64,000 nucleotides of DNA from an uncultured Clostridia bacterium (GCA_904420095.1 CAJFUB010000031.1:80623-144622); one strand, 5' to 3'. Shown: positions 9,275 through 18,665, counted from the first letter of the stretch. A program made the numbers and translations. Notes: generated by a model from the sequence alone, not told the origin.

Positions 9275-9818
9275 TTTTCGAGCCTCTTTTCTTTCCGATT
9301 CTTTCAAAAACCGTCTTTACGATATAATAGGATATGACGCCGAACAAAATGCCCAGCAGCGAGCCTGCCAGCACGTCGGAGGGATAATGAACATACAGAT
9401 ACAGGCGGGAAAACGCAATCACTGCCGCTAAAGCAAGGGCGCCGGTGCCCCATTTTTTGTGGTATGCAAAAATCGCAGCCGCCGCAGCAAACGATGCGGA
9501 GGCGTGTCCGGAAGGAAACGAAAAGTCCGTCGGTCCGGCGATCATCAGCTCGATGCCCTCTCTCAGCTCATAAGGCCGGATCCGCCCGACAAGCGGCTTA
9601 ATCGTAAGGTTGCAAACGATCAGACTGAGCAGAAGCGCTGCCAGCACGGTCACACCGGTGCGGCGGGTTTTCGGGATCGCGGCAAGCACGATTCCGATTA
9701 GAATCCAGAACCAGCCGGCTTCCCCAAGAAATGTAAAAAACTTCATCGCCGCATCCATCGGCTCGCTTGAAAAATGCTCCCGGATAAAATCGAGGATCCT
9801 GAAATCCAGCTCTGTCAC
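9261..9818 (-). CDS. PAP2-family membrane phosphatase
   Basis: Integral membrane lipid phosphatase of the PAP2 superfamily, 185 residues with about five to six membrane segments. The three-part active site is complete: KPLVGRIRP, FPSGHAS and SRLYLYVHYPSDV. Family members dephosphorylate undecaprenyl diphosphate, phosphatidylglycerol phosphate or phosphatidate; the substrate here is not resolvable. It starts with GTG inside the stop of the hydrogenase gene (GTGA overlap) with AAAGGAG upstream, so it is translationally coupled. Its link to hydrogen metabolism is unclear. Confidence 0.9.
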   Translation of the reverse strand: MTELDFRILDFIREHFSSEPMDAAMKFFTFLGEAGWFWILIGIVLAAIPKTRRTGVTVLAALLLSLIVCNLTIKPLVGRIRPYELREGIELMIAGPTDFSFPSGHASASFAAAAAIFAYHKKWGTGALALAAVIAFSRLYLYVHYPSDVLAGSLLGILFGVISYYIVKTVFERIGKKRGSKNAKS

Positions 9819-11269
9819 GATTCCTTCTCCTTTCGAAGCGCCTCTACCGCCTGACTGATCGTTTCTTTCTGAGCCTCTCTGCCGTATTTGTCAACCTCCG
9901 CTTTGTTCTTTTCTCCATGCGTCAGGCAGCCGGCGCCTCCGATACAGCCGCCCATGCATGCCATACCCTCTATAAAGTTATTGTTCAGCACGCCTTTGGA
10001 GGCTTTCAAAAGCGCCATGCGGCATTCTTCGATCCCATCGCAGGCAACGGGGTTGAAATCGAAATCCTCATAACCATGCTCCTTGAGTCCCTGCCGCACG
10101 GCATCGGTAAGTCCGCCGCTGCGTGCGAAAATTCTTCCGTAATAGGACGCGTTGTCAAGAGGCTCCTCCTCCAGGAGCGTGATGTCAATGTCTCTGCTGT
10201 CAAACAGCGCCTGCAGCTCTTCAAAAGTAATCACGGAGTCGATATAAGGCCGAACCTCTTCCTTCTGGAACTCCATTTTTTTCGAGGTGCATGGGCCGAT
10301 AAAAACAATTTTTGCATCCGGATCGCGCTGTTCTTTAATATATTTTGCAATGGTCGCCATTGGGGACAGATTCTCGGATATTTTGTCCGCCATCATCGGG
10401 AACTGGATCTGCACGTATTTCACAAAGGCGGGACAGCAGGAGCTAAGCAGAAAGCCCTTTTCCGCAAGCTCTTCCGATTCTTTATACGATACCATGTCCG
10501 CGCCGAGCGCGGCCTCTACAATCTCGGAGAAGCCGAGCAGATGGATCCCCGCGATCACCTGGCCAAGCTTTGCATAGGTGAACTGGCTGGAGATGGAGGG
10601 AGCCACGATTGCAATCATTTTATAGTTTTGGTTTTTCTGGCTGCCTTTCAGCAGACGGACCACATCGAGGATAAAAGAGCGATCGGTAATGGCTCCGAAC
10701 GGACACATATATACGCATGCGCCGCACGCCATGCATTTATTGTGATCCACCTTCGCCGTTTTATCATCGTTCATGGAAATCGCCTTGATTTTGCAGGAAT
10801 TTTCGCACGGGCGCTTATAGTTCGAAATCGCGCTGTACGGGCACACCTTAGCACACATGCCGCACTCCACACATTTTGATTTGTCGATATGCGCTTTCTG
10901 GTGATGATCAAAGCTGATCGCCCCCCGCTTGCAGACGTCCTCGCAGCGGTGCGCAAGGCAGCCCCTACATGCCTCGGTAACCTCAAAGCCGCCGACCGGG
11001 CATTCGTCGCACGCAATATCAATCACCTGTATAACGCTTTTGTCGTTGGGATCCGCCGACATGGTAAGCCCCATCGCAAGCTTGACACGTTCCGACAAAA
11101 TCGCGCGTTCCTTGTAAACGCAGCAGCGCATCGTCGCTTCTTTTCCCGGTACGATCGTTTTCGGGATATCCAAGACATTCTCCTGAAGCGTACCGTTCCA
11201 TTCCTGCCTTGCGACCTCACGGAGAACTTTATACTTTAAATATTGAACTTTCGTATCAAATTTTCTCAT
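9815..11269 (-). CDS. Monomeric [FeFe] hydrogenase, group B type
   Basis: Iron-sulfur hydrogenase of 484 residues in the family usually called group B monomeric [FeFe] hydrogenases, expected to be cytosolic and ferredoxin-linked. The N-terminal half has a Cys-rich segment (CDECPVGG, CRGCLAHRCEDVCK) and 2[4Fe-4S] ferredoxin motifs (CVECGMCAKVCPY, CMACGACVYMCPF). The H-cluster motifs are SSCCPAFVKY, GPCTSKK and MACMGGCIGG, so all four cluster-binding cysteines are present. The ATG at 11269 has GGAGGAG upstream; the outer start 20 codons earlier has none. It follows the phosphatase gene by 14 bases. Maturases (HydE, F, G) are not in the window. Confidence 0.92.
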   Translation of the reverse strand: MRKFDTKVQYLKYKVLREVARQEWNGTLQENVLDIPKTIVPGKEATMRCCVYKERAILSERVKLAMGLTMSADPNDKSVIQVIDIACDECPVGGFEVTEACRGCLAHRCEDVCKRGAISFDHHQKAHIDKSKCVECGMCAKVCPYSAISNYKRPCENSCKIKAISMNDDKTAKVDHNKCMACGACVYMCPFGAITDRSFILDVVRLLKGSQKNQNYKMIAIVAPSISSQFTYAKLGQVIAGIHLLGFSEIVEAALGADMVSYKESEELAEKGFLLSSCCPAFVKYVQIQFPMMADKISENLSPMATIAKYIKEQRDPDAKIVFIGPCTSKKMEFQKEEVRPYIDSVITFEELQALFDSRDIDITLLEEEPLDNASYYGRIFARSGGLTDAVRQGLKEHGYEDFDFNPVACDGIEECRMALLKASKGVLNNNFIEGMACMGGCIGGAGCLTHGEKNKAEVDKYGREAQKETISQAVEALRKEKES

Positions 11270-11283
11270 AGCCACTCCTCCGG

Positions 11284-12453
11284 TTAAAAATAACTTACTC
11301 TGATCCGTTTTCCCATCTGCCTGAGGCATGCCTCCAGCTCCTGCACAACCTGCATCTTCACATCAAACCCGATCGGCATTCCCGTTATCTGATGCGCCGG
11401 ATTAACGGCCTTGCCGATAAAAAAGTGAATGTCCGTAGCATCTTCAAACAGCATTCGGGCGATCAGCGAAGCGCCGTCGCGCTTATAGCTCCACTGCTTA
11501 AACTTTTCATTGTCCTGCAGATAATCCTGCGCGTATTTCAGCACCTTTCCCATTGTTACAACGCCTTCTGTAACGAGATCCACCCCCTCGAGCTCCGAAA
11601 TCGGAGGAACTTCAGGATCTACGATTTCTCTGTGCGGGATGAGCTTTCTGCCGAGATATTCCGCGGCAATCTCCGACGTCGTTCCGCCGCATATAATATG
11701 CCTGCCCTCTTTTGAAAAAAACAGAGAAAGCATTTTTCCGCAATCGTCCCGATCCGCAGGCGGTCCCATCAAAAGGTTTACAGGTTCTCGTTTTCGGATT
11801 TTTACGACACATACCGTGGTATCGTCTCCCGGGCTTCCGCCGTACCTGGCGTAGCATTCGTCCAGGAGGATCGTGGCGAGCGTTTTTGCCGTAAACCCCG
11901 CGTCGTAAAACGGTTCCATAAATTCCGTAATGCTCGGGACGTCCCATTTCAAGTCCAGAGATTCTCCTTCGCTCGCATGAATGCAGCCATCGCTCATCAT
12001 GATAAAAATGTCGTTTTCCTCCACGGCCAGACGAGAGCTATATATGCGTTTCCCCCCAATATTGCGTTCTGTTCTTGGAAAAGCGAACGGCTCTCCGCGG
12101 CGCAGCAGAATCACCGAAGGATTGTCGTACTGGATAATTTCGGCCTCCTCATTTTCCAAAATGCGGATCACTGTAAAGGTCGAATATGCCACATGACGCT
12201 CCGCGCAGACGGGGAGCGCGAGCGCGATGGTTTCCACACAATCCTCGAGCTGCAGGTTTTCAGCCAGCATCGTCGAAAGGAGCTTCGCAGTCAGCGTTGA
12301 CAGAATACTGGCCTTCACGCCGCTGCCCATACCGTCCGCCAGCACCGCAAGGCAGGCATCGTCATTCTGTATGATCTCGACATGATCGCCGCACAGCTGT
12401 TCACCGTCCTTATTCATGCTTCCGTATCCGATATCGGCGCAAAAATCATTCAT
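11284..12453 (-). CDS. SpoIIE-type PP2C serine/threonine phosphatase
   Basis: Protein phosphatase of about 389 residues. The N-terminal 210 residues are a SpoIIE/PP2C domain with the metal-binding aspartates in LADGMGSG, MMSDGC and PGDDTTV. The C-terminal 170 residues (GRHIICGGTTSEIAAEYLGR onward) resemble no domain I can name but are typical of phosphatases encoded beside sensory hydrogenases. The start is the ATG with AAGGAG ten bases upstream, overlapping the hydS-like gene by 8 bases. Position between the sensor and the hydrogenase suggests it relays the sensor's signal by dephosphorylating an unknown regulator. Confidence 0.88.
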   Translation of the reverse strand: MNDFCADIGYGSMNKDGEQLCGDHVEIIQNDDACLAVLADGMGSGVKASILSTLTAKLLSTMLAENLQLEDCVETIALALPVCAERHVAYSTFTVIRILENEEAEIIQYDNPSVILLRRGEPFAFPRTERNIGGKRIYSSRLAVEENDIFIMMSDGCIHASEGESLDLKWDVPSITEFMEPFYDAGFTAKTLATILLDECYARYGGSPGDDTTVCVVKIRKREPVNLLMGPPADRDDCGKMLSLFFSKEGRHIICGGTTSEIAAEYLGRKLIPHREIVDPEVPPISELEGVDLVTEGVVTMGKVLKYAQDYLQDNEKFKQWSYKRDGASLIARMLFEDATDIHFFIGKAVNPAHQITGMPIGFDVKMQVVQELEACLRQMGKRIRVSYF

Positions 12454-14122
12454 CGTCAAGAGACTCCTTCAGCTTTGCCAGGGCCACTTTGGTTTCCGCA
12501 GCCGTTTCTCCCAGGAGAGAGGCGATTTCCTGAACGATCCGCATCTGCTTTTCCACAACATTGTCTGCGGTTTCTACCGTTTTGTTCCGCAGAGTTTCCT
12601 TGCGTTCCCGCTCCGTCTCACGATCCGTGATATCGCGCATGATACAGATAAACAGGCGGAATTCTCTGTCGTACAGCACCGATTCCTCCACGTATTTCCG
12701 ATAATCCGCAAGATATTTCTTCTTATCGCGGATATTTCTTCCGCTTTGCCGTACTTCCATGAAATCCTTCGGATCCAGAATCCGAATCACCGGTTCTCCC
12801 AATACGTCTGCGGCGCTGCGCAGGTTCATCAGATCCAGGGCGGAACGGTTGATCTGCTGAACCTCAAAATTTTCGTTCAATACGATGATTCCGTTTGGCG
12901 TATTATTAATGATGTTATCGGAAAAGCTTTCCGCTTTTTCTTTCAAAAACGGCAGGCACATGGACAGATCGGCTTTGCCAAGGAATACCGCCTCGGCCTT
13001 CAGGCGGCACGTATCATATCCGCAGGTACCGCAGTTCAGCTCATCTTCCGGCCTTGTTTTTCCCATCTGACGTAAAATTTCCGTAATCTCCGCTTCGGTG
13101 GGCTTTGGTTCCTCAAGCGTAAGAGCCGGTAAAATTTTATGTATCGTCTCTTTTTCGCCTTCGGCCGCAAAATCCTCTTTCCCCGCGTAGTTGCTTACGC
13201 GGATGTAGTCCCGGACCGGCGTGCGGTGGTATTTTTCCATGACGGGACCGCCGATGCAGCTGCCGGCGCACATAGACATTTCAATAAAGCATTTATGTAC
13301 GTTTCCCTTCTCGATGTCGCGAAGCGCGGCGATGCAGTTTTCCGCGCCGTCTACGGCAATATAAGAGTATTCCTTTGCAGCGCATTCCATTGATTTCAGA
13401 ATGCCTCCCGTCGTCGGAAACCAGCGCGTTCTACCCGTTTGGGCGCATTCTTCGGGAGACGCTTCTATTTCGACCTGACTGCTTTGCAGCCAATTCGATA
13501 ATTCTTCAAATGTAAGAACGGCATCCACAATGCCCGGGTAAACGGCAGCCTCGTCCTTTTTCGCCACGCACGGGCCGACAAAAACAACGCGCGCGCCGGG
13601 ATGCTCCTTTTTGAGATGAAGCGCGTGCGCCTGCATCGGCGAAACAACGTCCGCCAGATACGGAAGCGCGCGCGGAAAATACTTTTGGATCAGAAGATTG
13701 ACGGAATGACAGCAGGAAGAAATCAGAATATCTCTCGTTCCGTCTGAAAGCATCCGGTCGTATTCCTTCTTAACGATTGCAGCGCCGACCGCGGTCTCCT
13801 CTGCTCCTGCAAATCCAAGCTTTTTCACTGCGCGGTCAATGTCCTCGATTCCTGCTCCATCATAATTCGCGATAAAAGACGGCGCAATACTGACATAAAC
13901 GGGCGCGCCGCTCATAATCAGGACCTTTGCTTTTTCCGTTTCATCCGTAATTTCCTTTGCATTCTGGGGACATACTACGAAGCAATGTCCGCACAGGATA
14001 CATTCGCTGTCAACGATATGCGCCTGATTTGCGGAAAAGCGGATGGATTTCACGGGACAGTGCCTGATACATTTATAACAGTTTTTACAGTTGGACTTTT
14101 TCAGCTTCAGACACTCCGGCAT
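12446..14122 (-). CDS. HydS-like sensory [FeFe] hydrogenase with PAS domain
   Basis: Putative hydrogen sensor (558 residues). N-terminal ferredoxin motifs (CKNCYKCIRHCP, CILCGHCFVVCP) precede an H-cluster domain with SSCCHSVN, GPCVAKKDE and SMCAGSCIGGP, keeping all four cluster cysteines but replacing the usual proline after the first pair. Around residues 360-400 is a four-cysteine segment (CGTCGYDTC with later Cys), then a PAS domain (NTPNGIIVLNENFEVQQINRSAL) and a C-terminal coiled stretch. This is the layout of group C hydrogenases thought to sense H2 rather than make it. It is in an operon with the phosphatase and the group B enzyme. AAAGGAG lies nine bases before the ATG. Confidence 0.9.
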   Translation of the reverse strand: MPECLKLKKSNCKNCYKCIRHCPVKSIRFSANQAHIVDSECILCGHCFVVCPQNAKEITDETEKAKVLIMSGAPVYVSIAPSFIANYDGAGIEDIDRAVKKLGFAGAEETAVGAAIVKKEYDRMLSDGTRDILISSCCHSVNLLIQKYFPRALPYLADVVSPMQAHALHLKKEHPGARVVFVGPCVAKKDEAAVYPGIVDAVLTFEELSNWLQSSQVEIEASPEECAQTGRTRWFPTTGGILKSMECAAKEYSYIAVDGAENCIAALRDIEKGNVHKCFIEMSMCAGSCIGGPVMEKYHRTPVRDYIRVSNYAGKEDFAAEGEKETIHKILPALTLEEPKPTEAEITEILRQMGKTRPEDELNCGTCGYDTCRLKAEAVFLGKADLSMCLPFLKEKAESFSDNIINNTPNGIIVLNENFEVQQINRSALDLMNLRSAADVLGEPVIRILDPKDFMEVRQSGRNIRDKKKYLADYRKYVEESVLYDREFRLFICIMRDITDRETERERKETLRNKTVETADNVVEKQMRIVQEIASLLGETAAETKVALAKLKESLDDE

Positions 14123-14128
14123 CGTATT

Positions 14129-14515
14129 TTACTCCTTTCTGGCATATGTCTTCTCCAGGAATTTTTCCTTGTCTATAATAAATCTTTCGTGAATTCCTTC
14201 CCCGATCAGGCCGCATGCGTCCGATGCTGTCACGCGGAAAACAAGGCGTCTCCTGTCTATTTCCGTCAATTCGCTGATGCAGGTGACTTGCATGCCCACG
14301 GGGGTTGCGGCGACGTGCTTTACGTCCACCAGCGTGCCGACCGTTGACTGTCCGTCCTCCAATTCTGAGGCCACGCTCTGCGAGGCGGTATATTCCATCA
14401 GGGCGATCATCGCCGGTGTTGCAAACACGGACAGCTCTCCGCTTCCGTATGCATCCGCCGTATTCGTACGGTCTACCGTCAGGATCTGCTTTCCTTTTAT
14501 TCCAGTTTCAAGCAT
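14129..14515 (-). CDS. Hot-dog thioesterase, FlK-like
   Basis: A 128-residue protein resembling the hot-dog thioesterases of the fluoroacetyl-CoA thioesterase (FlK) type, which hydrolyse short acyl-CoA. Supporting segments are ATPAMIALMEYTASQSV and VGTLVDVKHVAATPVG, with Thr, Glu and His in the places used by the FlK triad. It is the first gene of the hydrogenase unit, 6 bases ahead of the hydS-like gene, with GGAAGGGG upstream of the ATG. Clostridial sensory-hydrogenase loci can carry such a gene, but the acyl-CoA substrate is unknown. Confidence 0.8.
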   Translation of the reverse strand: MLETGIKGKQILTVDRTNTADAYGSGELSVFATPAMIALMEYTASQSVASELEDGQSTVGTLVDVKHVAATPVGMQVTCISELTEIDRRRLVFRVTASDACGLIGEGIHERFIIDKEKFLEKTYARKE

Positions 14516-14539
14516 GATATCAACCCCTTCCGACTGATA

Positions 14540-14545
14540 AGTATA
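14540..14545 (-). promoter_or_regulatory. Possible -10 box of the hydrogenase operon
   Basis: TATACT on the minus strand about 25 bases upstream of the thioesterase ATG, in the only gap before that gene. No convincing -35 hexamer is found at 16-18 bases, so an activator or an alternative promoter is possible. Confidence 0.35.
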
Positions 14546-14558
14546 GCAATATAAGGCA

Positions 14559-14590
14559 GAAAAAAAAAGGGCAAAATAACCCTTTTTTGT
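14559..14590 (-). terminator. Terminator after the lipoprotein/esterase unit
   Basis: AAAAAAGGG and CCCTTTTTT arms (14563-14571 and 14580-14588) with an 8-base loop and a run of T on the minus strand, 10 bases after the esterase stop. The A/T-rich stem makes it potentially bidirectional. Confidence 0.8.
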
Positions 14591-14599
14591 AAAATCTTT

Positions 14600-15628
14600 T
14601 CAGGCGCGTTCTTCGTAGAGCTTCTTTAAAAATTCGTATAAAAGTTCCGCATTGCGCCGCTGTCCAGCCAGACTTGGATGGCCTCCGCCGCCGGCTGTGT
14701 CGCTTTCCAGCTGTAAGTAATAATAGCCGTTCTCCGCCCCGCCGAGTTCCTCTACAGCGGCACGAAGGTAGGGACATAGCTGCTGTCCGATCATTCCCAT
14801 CGCCCATACGATTCCCGCAGACGGATAATGGCCGCGGATGATCCGGGAAAGGTGGACGGCTCCCGCCTGGACATCCACGGGCGTTTTTCCGTTTTCCTCG
14901 ATTTTATCCATGTCATTTGATCCAAGATTAATCACAACGAAGTCAGGCTGCCGGATAAAATTCCAGTCCGCTCTCCGGTTTCTCTGATAGCATGTCATCT
15001 CGTACGTTTCGAGCATCGTATGCGGCTGCCAGCCGCAGATGATGCCGATTCCCTGCTGCGCTACCACGCTGCAGTCGGCGCGAAGCCGGCGGGCCGCAAG
15101 GATCGCATAGGTCTGCGTGCCGTCCTGATAAACCTTGCTTTTCGGATCGATGCTCGGGTCCCGGGCTTCCGGTGTGTACAGATTGCCGATTCCCGTTGTA
15201 ATGGAATCGCCGACAAATTCTATGTAGCGCTCGCGGTCCCGCGGCGGCGTCTGCAGACGGCCCGTCAGCATGATGTAACGGATGCAAAATTCACCCGTCT
15301 CCGACTCGTTCTGGCGTATAATACTGAACGTATGATAGCCCTCCTCCAGATCACGGGCAAGTACGAACTCGGTTTTCCGCGTCCCGCCAAATCCGTATTT
15401 TTCTCTGGGCTCTAAAAGCTGACCGTCGATATAGACGGAAAAATACAGCCGGTTCTCGTAAGCCTCGGGAGCATCCACGTAAATGCCAAGCGTCACGTCG
15501 CCTTTGCAGAATGCCGCGAATTCAAACGTAGAGCCTGTGCAGTCAAGTGCCAGGCCGTTAACGGTAATACTGTTTCTGCCCTGGGCTTTATAAATCCCGG
15601 GCTGAACCAAAAAAATTGATTCTTCCAT
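14600..15628 (-). CDS. CE2-like SGNH/GDSL carbohydrate esterase
   Basis: Two-domain esterase of 342 residues without a signal peptide. An N-terminal beta-sandwich (about residues 1-125) is followed by an SGNH hydrolase domain with the nucleophile block EFVGDSITTG near residue 140, the GSND block near 235 and the catalytic HPSLAGQ near the C-terminus. This jelly-roll plus SGNH layout is that of carbohydrate esterase family 2, which removes acetyl groups from plant or surface polysaccharides. It lies 31 bases after the giant lipoprotein gene and ends at a terminator, so the two probably form one transcript. Confidence 0.83.
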   Translation of the reverse strand: MEESIFLVQPGIYKAQGRNSITVNGLALDCTGSTFEFAAFCKGDVTLGIYVDAPEAYENRLYFSVYIDGQLLEPREKYGFGGTRKTEFVLARDLEEGYHTFSIIRQNESETGEFCIRYIMLTGRLQTPPRDRERYIEFVGDSITTGIGNLYTPEARDPSIDPKSKVYQDGTQTYAILAARRLRADCSVVAQQGIGIICGWQPHTMLETYEMTCYQRNRRADWNFIRQPDFVVINLGSNDMDKIEENGKTPVDVQAGAVHLSRIIRGHYPSAGIVWAMGMIGQQLCPYLRAAVEELGGAENGYYYLQLESDTAGGGGHPSLAGQRRNAELLYEFLKKLYEERA

Positions 15629-15659
15629 GTTTCTCCTCGGTTCTGTTATAAATCTAAAA

Positions 15660-18626
15660 TTATTTTTCCGTCACGCGGAACGTTCTGGAAGTCCCCTCGT
15701 CATCCATTTCTACAATAAATACGTAGCTGTACGTTCCGTCTTCATTATAGAGGATCTGATATCCGTCGAAATCCTCGTATTGAAATACATATTCCTTCCA
15801 CGCGCCGTCCTGCAGCTCCTGTACGGCGATCCCGGAAATGGAGGTCATTCCATCTATGCGGACCGAGAAGCGGTTCCGGCCGCCGGAAAGCGTAAATTCG
15901 GCTTCCCCTTCTTCGGCGCGGATCTGCGGAAGATAAACATCTTCCACGACGGTCCCCTTCGCAGCCGTAACGGTCAGCGGTCTCAGAACGGAATCTTCAA
16001 TCACGTATTGTACGTTCTCATCCGAGTCGCTCGTCCCGTTACCCCAAGGAAGCAGGATAAAATCAATATAAATATGATCGCCCTTTTTGAACGACAGATC
16101 GCCCTCCATTAAAGAAAGCTCTCCCAGATTCAAGCCGCCCGTAAAAGCATTTCGGAGCGCAAAGCTGCCATTCCAGGTCTCGCCGCCGATCACAATGTCG
16201 TATTGCTTCATGATATAGGCAAAATTCATGATCGTGCTCGCTTCATTGTTCAGACCGTAATAGCTGAAATAAGGAGTGCCTCCCCCAAGATCGAGAAGCT
16301 CCTCAAACCCGGGAGTCTGATCCACCGACTTTTCTACCCGATTTCCCGCCGCATCAGTGTAGCTCATAAGAGAAAAGGCTTCCGCTCTGCCGTCGAAGCT
16401 GAACAGTGTCAGATTGTTCTTGACATCCTCTATGGTAAGATCCTCCAGAAAATCAAGGCGGAGAGAATAGTACGTTCTGTTCTCGTCATTCTGCGGAAAT
16501 TCCACATGGCGAAGCGTATACCGGTAAGAGCCGCAGTCGGAAATATAATTATAATCGAGATCCGCATAGCTCGGTCCCGCAGATCGGATCTGCGTATCCG
16601 TATATTCGGAAGCATACGTTTCACCGTCTTTTTGGTAAGAGACGAACCGAAGTCTTCCCACCGCATTGTACTGCGGCTGGCCCTGCCAGATGTCCCCGCT
16701 GCAGCCTCTGAAATCCGGCAGCGTCCAGAGATCCTTGCCGTAAACAAAATACGGCGCAATACAATTCGATTCTGTCACCCCCGTAGAAAGATGATAATAC
16801 GAAATATGGAACTGGATGGAAGAAATCTGCTTAAGTGGGAACGTTCCCCAATTCTGATACAAATGGTACAGCGTATAATCCAGCTTCTGCCCAGCGCCGA
16901 TGCAAAGCGGAATAAAGCTGTCGCCATACGCCGTGTCCTCCGGATCGTAAAAAGGCTCTTCGAATTCCCCTTGGAAATTTTTGCAGACCTGCGTCGGGAT
17001 CGGCACAACGGTACCATCGGCATCCGCTACGGCCGCGCACTCCAGGCATCCGGCGGTCCCATTCATCCACATGTAAATCTTTCTTTCTTCCGCGCCATCG
17101 TTTTCCACAGAAATATCGGAAGTATAATATCCGTTCGGATCAACGTAATACGCCGTATTGAAATCCGTTCCGTTCATCGTAAAATGATACGCGCCTCTTA
17201 ATGCGTCATATTCCAGATAACGGTCTCCCGATCTCCGATTGCCCGAAACCGTGACATTTTGAAGCGGATTGCGTTCTTCATACGCCGCCTTCTCAATGCC
17301 GGCGTAGTCATGCGTTTCGTCATTGTAGATCCTGCTGCCGAATCGTGTTCCGGAAACAGACTGACGGATCACCAGAAAGCCATCCTCCTCCGCGGCAGTC
17401 AACGTGTATTGCGTGTCGTTCACAGGCATGATCAATCCGATAATCCCGACGTCCTTTACGTCCGCGGCGGCATATTTGGGGGTAGTGCCGTCCGCCTCAT
17501 ATTCAATTTTATACTGCAGAACGTTTTCCTTCGGTATTTTCAGCTCCACACCGAATTCCTCATACTCGGCCGCGGAAGCGTTCGCACCGGAAACCGGGAC
17601 CAGACGATATTCCTGGTGAAGCTTGTCGGGATAAACATGGAACGTTTTATCCAGCTTATAGCCGACGCCCATCAGTCCTGTTTTTACAGCCTTCATCGAT
17701 CGAACGGTAAAGCGGTCCCCTACCGCGGCGCCCAGGTCCAGGCGCACGCCGCAAAGTGGCGTGGTATCCAAACCGGCGGCACTCAGATCAACCAGATATT
17801 TGTGGTATTTTCCGTCAGACTTAATCTGAAAGCTGGCCATCTGCGCTGCGTTGAAGCCGCCGGTACTCTGCGTAAAGAAATACAGCTGCGCCGTCGTAGC
17901 GCTTCCGGTCGACTTCATTTCGATTTCGACGGCATTGTACGCCTCGGCGGGGACAGAAATTCCTCCCCGATACACATACGGATCTTCCGTCGAATTCGTC
18001 TGCACGGTCATTTCTCCGTTTTTGTATTCCGGCTCCGACATCTGGTTCGTGTTCCAGTCATCCTCCAGCCCGATCGCCGTCTCCTGCTCATACGAAATTT
18101 CCTCTCCCTCCGCCGCAAAGCCGAGGTCCCGAATATGCGTTTCGTAATAATAGTATCCGAGGCGTGTCGTATTCATCCTCCCGGCCGTTCCGGAATTGCC
18201 GGAGTAGTACATGGTTCCGTCGCCTGTCTTCACATATACGTCCAGCGTCTGATTCGCATACGAAAGACCTTCCGCGTTTGCAAGATCCGTCACGTTCAGG
18301 TTCCCGAACCCGTCCAGCTTATGGACCAGGCTCATATCGAGATTCCGGAGCGCATAATGCGTCCTGTCTCCGTCTGTATAAAAGCCCTGGACTGTATTCG
18401 CAATACTGTTTGCATAAGCAAAGGAAGCGGACAGCGCGCTGTCGCCGTTTACCGGATATTCCGTACCTTGAGAAGCTTTGATATGAAAATTCAAGATTTC
18501 CTCATCCTCCTTTGTCCCGTTGTCCGCGTCCGGGCTGCAGGCCGCAAGCATGACGCAGAGCGCGGCAAGCAACGCCAGTATCGTTAGGCTTGCTGAAAAT
18601 TTTGTTGAATTTCTAATGATTCGCAT
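15660..18626 (-). CDS. Very large surface lipoprotein of unknown function
   Basis: Secreted lipoprotein of 988 residues. Basic start (MRIIRNSTK), hydrophobic core and lipobox VMLAAC, followed by an acidic linker. The mature protein is rich in Tyr, Asn and Gly with long beta-type segments and shows no catalytic motif I recognise. It may contain carbohydrate-binding-like sandwiches around residues 200-310 and at the C-terminus. The following gene encodes a CE2-like esterase, which points to glycan handling at the cell surface (inference). It has its own strong promoter at 18666-18694. Confidence 0.8.
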   Translation of the reverse strand: MRIIRNSTKFSASLTILALLAALCVMLAACSPDADNGTKEDEEILNFHIKASQGTEYPVNGDSALSASFAYANSIANTVQGFYTDGDRTHYALRNLDMSLVHKLDGFGNLNVTDLANAEGLSYANQTLDVYVKTGDGTMYYSGNSGTAGRMNTTRLGYYYYETHIRDLGFAAEGEEISYEQETAIGLEDDWNTNQMSEPEYKNGEMTVQTNSTEDPYVYRGGISVPAEAYNAVEIEMKSTGSATTAQLYFFTQSTGGFNAAQMASFQIKSDGKYHKYLVDLSAAGLDTTPLCGVRLDLGAAVGDRFTVRSMKAVKTGLMGVGYKLDKTFHVYPDKLHQEYRLVPVSGANASAAEYEEFGVELKIPKENVLQYKIEYEADGTTPKYAAADVKDVGIIGLIMPVNDTQYTLTAAEEDGFLVIRQSVSGTRFGSRIYNDETHDYAGIEKAAYEERNPLQNVTVSGNRRSGDRYLEYDALRGAYHFTMNGTDFNTAYYVDPNGYYTSDISVENDGAEERKIYMWMNGTAGCLECAAVADADGTVVPIPTQVCKNFQGEFEEPFYDPEDTAYGDSFIPLCIGAGQKLDYTLYHLYQNWGTFPLKQISSIQFHISYYHLSTGVTESNCIAPYFVYGKDLWTLPDFRGCSGDIWQGQPQYNAVGRLRFVSYQKDGETYASEYTDTQIRSAGPSYADLDYNYISDCGSYRYTLRHVEFPQNDENRTYYSLRLDFLEDLTIEDVKNNLTLFSFDGRAEAFSLMSYTDAAGNRVEKSVDQTPGFEELLDLGGGTPYFSYYGLNNEASTIMNFAYIMKQYDIVIGGETWNGSFALRNAFTGGLNLGELSLMEGDLSFKKGDHIYIDFILLPWGNGTSDSDENVQYVIEDSVLRPLTVTAAKGTVVEDVYLPQIRAEEGEAEFTLSGGRNRFSVRIDGMTSISGIAVQELQDGAWKEYVFQYEDFDGYQILYNEDGTYSYVFIVEMDDEGTSRTFRVTEK

Positions 18627-18665
18627 ATGCCGAACACCGCCGTATCAAGTTTTTTAATCTTTTTG

